From Echinometra lucunter (Eukaryota > Echinodermata > Echinoidea > Camarodonta > Echinometridae): a DNA stretch of 64,000 nt. The notes under the pieces are model-generated. The model had not been told where the DNA came from. It worked only from the letters and a program-made list of their open reading frames with translations, and ran no database searches. The position numbers and the translations under genes are program-made. The DNA lies in NCBI GenBank assembly GCA_029962745.1, contig CM057152.1, forward strand, positions 24,594,766 through 24,658,765. The letters run 5' to 3'. Each line of letters begins with the position of its first letter. The stretch's first letter is position 1. Positions 32,945 to 43,520 of this stretch are shown one piece after another.

Positions 32945-33516
32945 TTTATGCCTCCGCCATTACCTAATCAGAAATAAATGGCACTTCATGTTTATTTATT
33001 TTCATTTATACAATGACCTCTATGACCTTTGATCTTTGACGTTGTGACCCCCAAATCTAATGAGAGCATTGTCCCTTCCATGTGCATACATGAGCCAAGT
33101 TTGAAGCCAATCTGTCAAATGGTTCTTAAGTTATCGCGAGAACGAGCCATTTTGATGTATATTACTACCTCTATGACCTTGACCTTTGACCTTGAGACTC
33201 CAAAATCTAATCAGATCATTGTCCCTCCCATATGCATACCTGTGCCAAGTTTGAGGTTGATCAGTGAAATGTTTGTTGAATTATGGTGAAAACGAACCAT
33301 TTCTATGTACATAATGACCTCTATGACCTTTGACCTTTGACCCTGTGACCCCAAAATCTAATAAGATCATTGTCCCTTCCATGTGCATACATGAGCCAAG
33401 TTTGAAGCCAATCTGTCAAACGGTTCTTAAGTTATCGCGAGAACGAAAACGGGACGGACGGCCGACCCAAAAACATAATGCCTCCGGCAACCACCTACGG
33501 TGGGCGGAGGCATAAA
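32945..33516. mobile_element. TIR element built of 150-bp TGACCT units
   Basis: TTTATGCCTCCGCC (32945-32958) and GGCGGAGGCATAAA (33503-33516) are perfect 14-bp inverted termini. Between them caaatctaa recurs at 33052, 33202 and 33353, a 150-bp period. Each unit has a TGACCT core and a 'gccaagtttgaagccaatct' phrase. The same element begins at about 63780. It is non-coding and presumably moved by a transposase in trans. Confidence 0.8.
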
Positions 33517-33799
33517 AACCCAGAATAAAACACCCCCCAAAATCCCTCTTGCCTGGAGGTAAGCTACAGATGACCCACACACAGTCCCCAACACTCTAAA
33601 TCCATTCGCTCAGATTGCTCAGATAAAATCAAAATCAAAATTCTTGATCCACGTCATCTTCTTGATGCAATTACATAATCTCTGCCAAAAAAAAAAACCA
33701 CATGTATCATCCTGGGCTGAGACAATACCAATATTTTTATTGTGTAATATCCTATTATTTTTTAATTAAAACACTGTATTTGTTACTTCAGAAATTTAT

Positions 33800-34105
33800 T
33801 TCATTTTCGGACTAACGAACCTTATTTCATTTTCAGACAACGAACCTTATTTCATTTTCGGACTAACGAACCTTATTTCATTTTCGGATTAACGAACCTT
33901 CGGAATAAGGAACCTCGATTCATTTTCGGACTAACAGATCTTCGGAATAACGAACCTCTTTTCATTTTCGGACTAACGAACCTTCGGAATAACGAACCTT
34001 GTATCATTTTCGAAATAATGAACCTTCGGAATAACGAACCTTCGAAATAGCGAACTTTCGGAATAACGAACCTTCAGAGTATTCGAACCTTTGGAATAAC
34101 GAACA
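33800..34105. repeat. 42-bp tandem array, right arm of the inverted pair
   Basis: It has cattttcggactaacgaacc / cttcggaataacgaacc units, the inverse of 30786-31065. The two arms lie 2.7 kb apart. The outer edge runs straight into a LINE RT fragment at about 34106. Confidence 0.85.
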
Positions 34106-34440
34106 TCACACAGAATTGTTCACACTAACAAATTGTACTCTACCTATAAGGTAATTCTTAAACCACTGCAATGCATTCCCTCTGATGCCATAGTAAGCAA
34201 ATTTATATAGTAGTATCTCATGATTAATAGTATCAAATGCCTTAGAGAAGTCAAGGAACATACCCACTGTGTGATTAGACTTATCAAAAGAACTAGAAAC
34301 TTGATCTATGAGAGTGAAAATGGCATGGGCCATGTTGTGTTTTTCTCTGAAACCAAACTGAGAGTCAGATCCTAAGAAAAGCAATTGTTCTTACGTAAAC
34401 TATTTTTTCCAAAATTTTTGAAAGCGAGGTCTTAGAAAAT
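34106..34440 (-). pseudogene. LINE reverse transcriptase fragment (CR1-like)
   Basis: The minus frame at 34384-34106 reads SQFGFREKHNMAHAIFTLID, then VGMFLDFSKAFDTINHEIL and ALQWFKNYL. These are canonical non-LTR RT fingers and palm motifs, including the first catalytic Asp in FLDFSKAFD. A frameshift separates this from KILEKIV-like sequence at 34390-34440. The part with Y-A-D-D is absent because the fragment ends at the tandem array. Confidence 0.85.
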
Positions 34441-34600
34441 TGTAGAATCCTCTAGTAGGTATTTATCTGTAGGATTCTCAATTCATTTATAGTCATGGAA
34501 ATTTCTAGACGACTAAAGATTATTCCTAGTTTGCTGAAATAATTAACACATAAAAGTTATATAGCAATCATTATACCATGCATGTAGAAATGGAACCTTC

Positions 34601-35300
34601 TAAACACAACAAAAAAAGTAACTTCACCCCTAAGGAAAATGCTGTAACTTTTTAACGAAGAGGTTTTGAGGAAAATGATTTGGCAGAAATGTTTCTACAC
34701 TTATTGATCAGCTTCTGTGTAAAAATGAGACTGATACGTCGAGTCATGGATGAGTGAGCATACATTAAAGGCAAAAATGTCACTTTTCAAAGGTCACAAG
34801 AGTCATTTATGAGGGTCTGTGAAACAAGATTTTGGCAAATTCTGTTTCTGGTGTTTGTTTAAGTGCTGTTGTTGTTTTATTATTCAATGTTTGATCGACT
34901 CACACCTATCCTGACACCTTTCACGCTCTTTCACGGTTGGGTGAGCACAGTTTTAGGGGGGAAATGGCAATGTTCAATCCTCCTAAAATTGCAAAATCCA
35001 TTAAATTTATTGCAAGAATTGACATGAAATATTGTTACTAACAAGTATCATCACGTGTTGTAGGAAGATCAGAGGAAGCACCGGTGTCATGGTTGAGTGA
35101 GCACACTTTAAAGATGAAGCAAGAAATGCAAAAATCCCTGTGAATATGGCATTAATGCATATGCACAATTCAATTTCAGCTCTGTATGTGTAACGCCATC
35201 AACTTTCTAAAACCTATTCTGATATTTTTCTCGAAATTGCATGGTTGAGTGAACACGATATCAACGGGAAATGGGGAAGTCAACTGCATGACAAGCATGA
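34601..35300. repeat. Dispersed repeat, intact-order copy
   Basis: It begins taaacacaacaaaaaaagta and contains attaaaggcaaaaatgtcac, tcacaagagtcatttatg, cacggttgggtgagcacag and atggttgagtgagcacac. All recur at 54440-55104 but rearranged. Non-coding. It sits between two pieces of the same minus-strand LINE. Confidence 0.75.
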
Positions 35301-35593
35301 CAATACTTCAGGTGAATGAAAATTGAATATAGTTATCTTGCTGAACGTGTGTTATACTGTATAAATGATCAGATGATGACATACTACCGTATCGATATAT
35401 AAGAATAAATCATAAATAAAAAACACGAAAGGGGAACAAAACTTTACAAAAACAACTAGGGAGCTAGAAATAGACAATACAAATCTCAAATCCAGACTGT
35501 GCGGATACACAAACGATAACGTCGTCCAATACGTACACACAGTACAGTACACGGTTCGTGCGCCAGTGCTTGATGGAATCCAAGTTCTCGTAA

Positions 35594-35806
35594 TTTGCTT
35601 TCACATTACAAAAATCCCCGCGACCTTTGAGAAAGTACTCGTAATTTTGAGAAAGTACCTACTAATTTACGGGTATTTTCTTACAGGGATATTACGCGTA
35701 ATTTGGTTTCACACTGGCAAAATACCTGGTATTTTCTGATCGGGGTAGAATACCCGATCTGAAAATACCAGGTATTTTTCCTGATCGGGTAGGTGTGAAA
35801 GCGCCT
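35594..35806. mobile_element. Short hairpin MITE
   Basis: The ends gctttcaca and tgtgaaagc are inverted. The interior holds a long hairpin: aaaatacctggtattttctg (35719 on) pairs with ctgaaaataccaggtatttt (about 35757-35777), with gatcggg arms in between. It lies next to the 35810 LINE breakpoint. Confidence 0.65.
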
Positions 35807-35809
35807 AGA

Positions 35810-36065
35810 GATTGAAAATGTAAAGCAACAGATCAGTAATTGAATTGATGATGCTTTTAAAGAGGAATTTGGCTATACCATCATAACCCAGATTTGTTTG
35901 ATTTCAATCCTGAAACAATATCAACTAACTCCTGCCTATGCGTTGGGGTAAAGAAAATAGAGTTCTCATTTGACATTGATAGAAATTTGTGAAAGGATTT
36001 TATCACCTGGAATAATATTGTTAGATAATGTGGAGCCTACTTCAGAAAAATATGTGTTTGGTATC
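35810..36065 (-). pseudogene. LINE fragment upstream of RT (CR1-like)
   Basis: On the minus strand, NTYFSEVGSTLSNNI (about 36065-36020) is followed after a frame change by FTPTHRQELVDIVSGLKSNK and KFLFKSI. This is the region just before and at the start of a non-LTR RT. It is probably the same insertion as 34106-34440, separated by the later repeats at 34601-35806. Confidence 0.7.
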
Positions 36066-36069
36066 AGCT

Positions 36070-37950
36070 TTTATCATTTTTGATGTCACAGGATTGACAA
36101 ATCCTGTGTAAGTAGATGGCATCCCATAGGGAATGAACATAATTATAATGCAATTATTTCTCAAATTAGAAAGAGTTTAGTGTATCTAAGCGTGACCATA
36201 TTTTACATCATTCTAAAAGGGATATGAAACCGATTCTGATAATCAAAATCGTTTGTAAATATACACGATAAGGGTTAATGAACAAATCAAAGAAACGAAA
36301 TTTTCAAACTGAAAAGCCCATCCGATGATAGCATGGACGGTATTTGTTCCCTCTTAAAACGCTAAACATACTGCAATGTATGCAGCTGAAGATACTTTGT
36401 ATCTTATTTTGTTTACATGCTACTGACTCCTTTTTTTTCTAACACTGCATTTTTCATCAAAATAACACCATGCGCAAAGTTTAGAGTGAGGCAACAGATT
36501 AAACATTTAGACTGATGCTAATGAATAAGGAAATTTTCGTGACAGGGCGGACAAAAGTATTTGGCATGAACACTCCTTACGGCCTACTAATCAATATTAG
36601 CCTAAGAGCCCTCGCCCACTTTTGGGTCTACTATTGTAAAAATGCAAAAATCCAAAATGGCCGCCATCGACAATGATAAAAACTCGAATTGCAGGATAGA
36701 TTATATGACAAATTATTAACAAAAATTGGTTGAGAAATTAATTCATGGCCATCTTAAGACATTACATTTCTTAATAAAAATTAAAAGCCAGATTACAGGT
36801 ATGATAATGATGTTTCAAAATATTTTTGTAAAGGGCGCCCTCACTCTGATCTAAAAAGTTTACTTGAATTGCGATAACTGAATTTGAGCAAGGGGAAATA
36901 TGAAAAATATATGTATATATTTGAGAGCAACATATTCTACCTATTACCGAGTGATTTATACGCATAAATCAGACATTTCATTGTATTCGGTTAAACTTTG
37001 TTCTTAAAGTCAGATGTGATACTTCTAATTGTAATTATTTTTTGTGATAATATTTGCTTTCAGCCATAGAAGAAATGTGAAGAGGGCTAGGAGTATAATG
37101 ATCGTTAGATATTTCATAAACTACTTCGTCAAAGTAATGAACTTAGACATGATACATATAGTTTTCATGATATTATGAAAGAGAATAAAAACTCAGAATA
37201 ACGGCTACTGGCTTTTCTGCTTGAAAGATAGCAAACTCACTCTGCAGGTGCATTTGCAATAATTTGAAATTAATGCCAACTGATAATCCTGAAATATCGA
37301 GCAAAATCTAAATTAAGGAGTGTTAAGCTCTGAAGCTGTAAAGAACATTAATTATATTTATATGATTTTCATGAAAAGAGAAAAACGTATTCAAAAAGAA
37401 AAACAAGAAAAAAATACAATACCGACAAGTACCTGAGGATGTCACCCGGGATGACATAAAAGGAAGCAGGTTCGTATTGAAAGAATCTCCTAAAAACCTA
37501 ACTACTCGGTAGTTAAAAAACAAAAGATTTTGATGGAAAGTGGCGATGAAAATAATTCAGTGTTTGCTTTCCAAATAGATTTTGCTTTTACCATGCATAA
37601 AATTACATCTTTGAAAATCATACGAGTCATACATAACAATATTTGACTAGCATCACCTAAATGAGGGCAGCGATGTGCTTTATCATGATTTTGATATAAC
37701 TTGCCTATGTCTCTATGTAAAACAAACAACATTTTTGTTTGAATATACATACATACATACATACATATATAGTGAGATGTTTGGTAAACAAATTTATAAG
37801 ACCTCCTTCAAAAGCCGGTACAGGCTTTAAAAAAAGAATGACTTAATATCAGTTTGTGATTTGTCTACAGACAAGCATCATTGCCAGACAAAAACTGGTC
37901 GCAGAACCAGACTTGATTTGTAAAAAGGAAAATTTGAAAATAAAATTACA
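36070..37950. other. Unassigned AT-rich DNA
   Basis: It has a short (tacat)n microsatellite at 37745-37768. The tested frames show no known domain. Confidence 0.4.
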
Positions 37951-37960
37951 CCTGATCTGA

Positions 37961-38285
37961 ATGACAGTGATAAGTAATGATATGTCTATAATGGATTATA
38001 TTGGGACTATAATCAGTCCCATTCCGGCCCCTAATATTTCAAAGAATACTATTTTTTACAAAGGTTCTCATCTGTGGTGTACTATTCCAAACCATCTAAA
38101 GAATCAACAATCCGTAAATAGTTTTAAACGCTCCTTTCAATTGTTCTTATTAAACCTGTACTCTGTAACTTAAATATATGACGTATGTATTTGTAATTGT
38201 TTTTCTCTTTTGCCTGTATCGTTTCTACCTTTATTCTTTTCCTCCTTTATGTGCTATTTATGTATAATTCTTTAGGGGACAACGT
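37961..38285 (+). pseudogene. LINE C-terminus and 3' UTR
   Basis: The 70-codon frame ends FYKGSHLWCTIPNHLKNQQ, VNSFKRSFQLFLL, the usual tail of CR1/L2-like ORF2 (G-x-x-L-W-N-x-L-P ... F-K). A pyrimidine-rich UTR follows to about 38285. Its 3' end abuts, tail to tail, the minus-strand LINE at 38290. Confidence 0.65.
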
Positions 38286-38289
38286 TCAA

Positions 38290-39528
38290 CAAGGCTAAAT
38301 AATAACAATAATGAACAGTTTTTATATAGCGCATAACACATTACGTCTGTATGTCCCTATGCACTCTAAGAGAGAGAAAAAGAAAAGGAAAGACATGACT
38401 GAAAGATAGGTAACTGAGTTTACTTTGTTAGACTACTTAGATATGTTTTGAATAAGTGTATTTTAAGTGCAGATTTAAACTTCTCTATCGTGTCGATGTT
38501 TCTAAGAGAGTTTGGGAGGTTATTCCATAAAACTGATGCAGCATGAGCAAATGAACGTTCGCCATATGTTTTTGTTTGAATTGGAGGTTATGATAAACAG
38601 ATTCTGTGTGCATGATCGAAGCTGTCTTGTTGGTTTGTATACAGTGAGTAGATCATTTAAATACGAAGGAGCTAGTCCATGAAAACATTCGAAAGCTAGT
38701 AACAAAATCTTGAACTGGATTCGAAACTGGACTGGTAACCAATGTAAATTGCGTAAGACAGGAGATATTGAATCATGTTTTCTAGTGCGAGTGACTAGTT
38801 GAGCTGCTGAGTTTTGGATGATCTGTAGTCTTTGAAAGAGGCGCTGTGGCAGGTGAATAAGGAGGCTGTTACAAAAATCAAAATGGCACATGACAAAGGC
38901 ATGAACCAAACGCTCAGTTGTTCTTCTGTCGATGAATTCCTGAATTTTACCAATTTTTTGTAAGGCATATGAAGCAGAGCGGCATTTTTGTGCGACAAAT
39001 TGTTCAAAAGTGAGCTTATTGTCGAAGCAGACGCCAAGATTTCTGCAAGTTTTGGCAGCAGCAATTTGCATTCCATGTAGGTTCAAATGCAGCAATGGTG
39101 TTGATTGTTTAAACCAAGATGAACATGAAGGAACTCTGCCTTACTGCAATTCAACTTAAGACAATTCAATTGAGACCATTCCTTGATTGCCTTGACACAA
39201 TTGGTTATCTGGGAGATTGAAGAGTCAAGGTTTGTCTGTTTGAATGTTAGGTACAATTGAGTATCATCGGCATATAAAACATCTTAGGTACGGTATATTT
39301 GTCAATCACAGCTTCAAGAGGAGAAGTATACAGTGTAAACAGAATCAGACCAAGTATGGATCCTTGCGGTACTCCCTTGGCCAGTATTTGTTTTGAAGAA
39401 CGATCATTTCCAATGACTACATTATGGGTATGTCTTTGCAAGTACGAAGTTAGCCAATTAAGTGCTTTACTGCAGATTCCAAATCTAGGTGATAAACGGC
39501 TAAATGCTCTTTTTTGTTGACCCCTCAT
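38290..39528 (-). pseudogene. CR1/L2-like LINE, RT palm to 3' end
   Basis: The frame at 39528-39247 contains ALNWLTSYLQRHTHNVVIGN and GVPQGSILGLILFTLY. The catalytic YADD box is readable after a frameshift near 39290. The frame at 39095-38520 covers the thumb and C-terminus (RNLGVCFDNKLTFEQFVAQK, FDFCNSLLIHLPQ, LHWLPVQFRIQFKILLLAF). The 3' UTR has tatagcgcataacacatt and an (aat)n-like tail at 38299-38313. It is 5'-truncated at about 39528. It shares its layout and 3' UTR style with the LINE at 7956-8705. Confidence 0.85.
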
Positions 39529-39529
39529 T

Positions 39530-39700
39530 CGACATAAATGTGTTTCCTTTGTTTCTCTTTAAATTGTATTGAATTCCTATTGCCTGTTATATGTTATTTT
39601 ATCGTCCTCATGTATATATGTATTTCCGATTTTACACTTTGTATGTATTGTAGATATATTTTTTTTATGAAGAATGAAATAAATACCAATACCAATCATG
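39530..39700 (+). other. LINE-like 3' UTR remnant
   Basis: A pyrimidine-rich non-coding stretch ends gaatgaaataaataccaata, which resembles a retrotransposon 3' tail. No coding part is attached. Confidence 0.3.
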
Positions 39701-39869
39701 CAATGTATACAGGCTGTGCCATGTGTCAAGAAATTGCCAGTTTTACATGTTCCAGGTCATGGTATTTCATGTGTCTCAGTCCTGTGCTACTCATGTGAAA
39801 TATACAATACATATAATGTTTCAGTCTCTGGCAGAAATATTATATGTATTGTATTGTATTGTATAATAT

Positions 39870-40679
39870 ATGCATTGTATTTCAGTCTCTGGCAGGGGTT
39901 CAAGTTGTCGACCTTCTCGTGGTGAACCCTGTCAACTGGCGGAAGTCAGGCGAACGACAACAACTAGAGCTAGTAGTAGTATTTTCATCACTCAACCTTT
40001 TTATCACTCGTCTATACAAATGGATCGTCAGCCACAACAGACTAGAACCAACCCGGAGCATGAGCCCTCATCTGGGTGGGCACCTACGGATGCTATACGG
40101 GCTGGTATCTCCCTGCTGCAGCTGAATGTAGAGGGCCTAACAAAGGCCAAAGTCAATGTTATTGAACACTTGTTGCAGACCTACAAAGTTAGTGTTGTCC
40201 TGTTGCAAGAGACCCATATGAGTGACAGCTCTCGCCTCAAGATCCCTAGGTACTCCTTAGCAGCCCACACTGAAAGCGACATCCATGGGACTGCCACCTT
40301 TGTGCGAAACTCTGCAAAGTGGAAAGCAATAGCAGCCTCTGCCTCTGATTCTGACCTGGAAAGGATAGCAACTCAGGTGGAAGGTGTGACTGTAATCAAT
40401 GTCTACAAGCCACACCCTACCAGGCTACTAGAAGACTCCATCCCATCCTTTGATCAACCCAGCATGTATGCTGGAGATTTCAACTGCCAGAGCACGACAT
40501 GGGGTTACCACACAACTACTCCAAATGGTTCTGCTCTTGAAGACTGGCCCTCAGCCTCTGGCGTCCACCTTCTGTATGACTTGAAAGAGCCCGACAGCTT
40601 CCACTCTGGCCGATGGAACATAACTTCCAATCCTGATCTGGCCTTTGTGAACCTGAATGGACCTTCCCCACACCGTTAA
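39870..40679 (+). pseudogene. Jockey/I-group-like LINE: endonuclease domain
   Basis: This 269-codon frame has the apurinic-type endonuclease motifs in order: LLQLNVEGL, VVLLQETHM (catalytic Glu), IPRYSLAAHTESDIHGTATF, TVINVYKPH, YAGDFNCQSTTWGY (Asp/Asn pair), NPDLAFVNL. It ends at TAA 40677-40679, but the same frame goes straight on into LDPFPKSQHRPSLI, the expected last endonuclease motif with its His. The TAA is therefore an in-frame premature stop. The start codon is not certain. Confidence 0.85.
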
Positions 40680-40682
40680 GTT

Positions 40683-41216
40683 TTGGACCCTTTCCCCAAG
40701 TCACAGCACAGACCATCACTTATCATCCCAGATAACCCTGTGGAACCAATCTCTTCCAGACCTGTGAAGAGGTGCAAATTTAGGAAGGCCAACTGGAATC
40801 AGTTCAGAGAATTGGTTGAAACTGGGACAGACGCCCTCAATCTTCCTGCCTCCGGGAATCTGGACAGAGCCTATTCAGCCTTTTGCAAACTTCTCATTGA
40901 CTCGGCCAAATGTGCTGTTCCTCGTGGATATCGTCCCCGCTACATCCCTACTTGGGATGAAGAGTGTGATAAATGTTATGATGCATTTATACATACTGCC
41001 AGTGATGAAGAGAGAGCCTCCTTGGCCACAGAGCTGACAAACTGTCTAGATAAGAAGCAGAGGGAACGTTGGGAAGAGACAGTCCAAGGTATCAATTTCA
41101 CCCATTCTAGCAGGTTGGATTGGAAGGTCCTTAATCATCTCACTGGCCACAGCTCCCGTCCAAAGCACTGCCCTGTTATAGCAAACTCCATTGCCCAGCA
41201 GCTGCTTGCCAATTGA
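40683..41216 (+). pseudogene. Same LINE: linker between endonuclease and RT
   Basis: It is in the same frame as 39870-40679. It contains KRCKFRKANWNQFRELVETG, KCAVPRGYRPRYIPTWDEEC and AIANSIA-like sequence. It ends at TGA 41214-41216, where the family would continue (N-F-K-N-A-D). Positions 40971-41248 are repeated at 41249-41526. Confidence 0.85.
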
Positions 41217-41526
41217 AATTTCAAGAATGCAGACAAAGGCCATGCCTTAAATGTTATGATGCATTTATACATACTGCCAGTGATGAAGAGAGAGCCTCCT
41301 TGGCCACAGAGCTGACAAACTGTCTAGATAAGAAGCAGAGGGAACGTTGGGAAGAGACAGTCCAAAGTATCAATTTCACCCATTCGAGCAGGTTGGATTG
41401 GAAGGCCCTTAATCACCTCACTGGCCGCAGCTCCCGTCCGAAGCACTGCCCTGTTATAGCAAACTCCATTGCCCAGCAGCTGCTTGCCAATTGAAATTTC
41501 AAGAATGCAGACAAAGGCCATGCCCG
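40971..41526. repeat. 278-bp tandem duplication inside the LINE
   Basis: aaatgttatgatgc starts both copies at 40971 and 41249, and both end near aagaatgcagacaaaggcca. A handful of substitutions separate them. Both carry the TGA stop (41214-41216 and 41492-41494). 278 is not a multiple of three, so the duplication shifts the downstream frame. Confidence 0.95.
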
Positions 41527-41614
41527 GATTGTCAAACAGGAAACTTCCAGACTTTGGAATGCCCCACGCGTAGATGGTTTCCTCTCCAAACCCTTCACAT
41601 CTGCTGATCTCGCA

Positions 41615-42730
41615 TTGGGTGTCTCCCAACTGAAATGTGGGAAAGCTCAGGGCCCAGACAACATCCCCCCAGAATTTCTAAAGCACTGCGGTCCCAAGAG
41701 CCTGGAATGGCTCTGTGAACTTTACTCAACCTACCTCACTGGGCTGCATATCCCGAAGATCTGGAGGAAATCTACGGTTATTGCCATTCTGAAACCCAAC
41801 AAGCCTGCTGATAATCCAAAGAGCTACAGGCCAATTTCACCCCTATGCGTGCCATTCAAGCTTCTCAAAAGGCTCCTCTTGGCCCGATTCAACCTAGTGG
41901 TTGATCCCCAACTTCCGGATGAGCAAGCCGGCTTCCGTCGTGGTCGATGTACTACCCATCAGATTGTCAAGCTATCTAATGATATAGAAGAGAGCTTTGA
42001 AAAAGGCAACAAGGCAGGTGCTGTTCTAGTGGACCTCACTGCGGCTTATGACACAGTGTGGCTTCACGACTTGGTGCTAAAGCTTCTCCGTACCATCCCT
42101 GACCGTCACCTAGTGCGGTTTCTTGCAACAATCCTTGTGAACCGCAGTTTCATAACCAAGACTAACAATGGACAAACTAGCCAACTGTGTCGCCTACGGA
42201 ATGGGGTGCCTCAGGGCTCAGTTCTGTCTCCCTTGCTCTTCAAAATCTACATAAGTGACCTACCTTGCTCAGCTTCACGACAATATGGCTATGCAGATGA
42301 TATGGCACTGCTGTATACAGATAGGAACTGGAGCAAAGTAGAGAATGTGCTTACTGCTGACATGGAGCTCATTGCAGATTACCTCAAGATGTGGAGACTG
42401 AAGCTGAGCATTGCCAAAACTACTGTAACTGCCTTTCATCTCAACACCAAGGAAGCAAATCGACAGCTGACTGTTCTCCATAATGGGACACCCCTACCAA
42501 ACAACCCTCACCCAACATACCTTGGAGTGAAACTTGACAGACAGCTGACCTACAAACAGCACCTCGAAGCGCTACGTGTGAAAGTCTCAGCACGGAACAA
42601 CTTGTTGTGTCGCTTAGCTGGCACATCATGGGGTGCATCAACATCCACCCTTCACCCAGGAGCACTTGCTTTTGCTTTCAGCACTGCTGAATATGCTGCA
42701 CAAGCATGGTGCAGGAGTATCCACACTTAA
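41615..42730 (+). pseudogene. Same LINE: reverse transcriptase
   Basis: A 371-codon frame with the non-LTR RT motifs: KCGKAQGPDNIPPEFLK, IPKIWRKSTVIAILKP, SYRPISPLCVPFKLLKR, DEQAGFRRGRCT, AVLVDLTAAYDTVW (first catalytic Asp), NGVPQGSVLSPLLF and YADDMALL (Y-A-D-D at 42290-42301). The thumb follows (LKMWRLKLSIAKT, YLGVKLDRQLTY). It stops at 42728-42730 in AEYAAQAWCRSIHT, before the normal end. With the 278-bp duplication removed, it is in the same frame as the endonuclease. It acts in target-primed reverse transcription. Confidence 0.92.
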
Positions 42731-43323
42731 TGACACCATGCGACTCATCACTGGATGTCTCCGCCCTACACCCACAGATCTCGTCCCAGTCCTTGCTGGA
42801 ATTGTGCCACCAAGGGTGAGAGTCTGACAGACAAGCTGACAAATCCCTTGCTGATGATGATCATCCCCTACACAAAAAAACTACAGAATCCTATGATCTA
42901 GGTCGCCAACGCCTTCGATTGCGTCGACCTTTCTCCAGACATGCAGCCACCCTCAGCAGATCAGACTTCAACCTAACCCAAGAGTGGGAAAAGGGCTGGG
43001 AAGGGATGGTTCGCCCACGGTAGTTCACTGTTCCCCTTGGTGTCAAAGCTCCGGCTGGCTCTCAGCTATCTCGGAGGAATTGGGTTGCACTCAATCGGCT
43101 GCGAACTGGGGTTGGAAGATTCAACGCTAATATGTACCGTTGGGGACTTTGACAATCACCGGCATGCATCTGTGGTGCAGATGAGCAGACGGCAGATCAT
43201 GTCATCTACAACTGCCCTGTTCTACAACCCCCCGATGGGATGACTGATCTGTCAAGCCCAAAGCATGAACAAGTCAACTGGCTTACCCAGCTTCAAGAAA
43301 TAGCTTGATATATATATATATAT
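42731..43323 (+). pseudogene. Same LINE: C-terminal domain, CCHC finger and 3' tail
   Basis: Downstream frames keep the family's end: LNDTMRLITGCLRPTPTDL, then frameshifts, then CICGADEQTADHVIYNC (C-x-C-x8-H-x4-C) at 43165-43215 and a stop at about 43301-43303 (VNWLTQLQEIA). A (ta)n run at 43307-43323 may be the 3' tail. A C-terminal CCHC finger of this type is typical of Jockey/I-related LINEs. Confidence 0.8.
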
Positions 43324-43454
43324 GTATTTTTTCCTGTTTAGATTTGTATCTTTTTTAGAGGGCAAGAACCATTCATTCATCATGCTTGTGGTGGAGGTGA
43401 CATACATGGCTAGGGTAAATGTAAGTGCATCACCTGGTTTACTAGAGCACTTGT

Positions 43455-43520
43455 GACCCATCATATTTCGACAAACGCGTTTGAACATTCCCACACTCTC
43501 CCGAACGCACGGATTACTCT
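43455..43520. repeat. Dispersed repeat copy 1
   Basis: cattcccacactctcccgaa and cacggattactctaaac match 59285-59340 with few changes. The second copy is where DIRS copy B inserted. Confidence 0.75.

Noticed and set aside
33029..33515. Repetitive frames in the 33 kb region
   Set aside because: They translate the 150-bp TGACCT units; the length is a multiple of three by chance.
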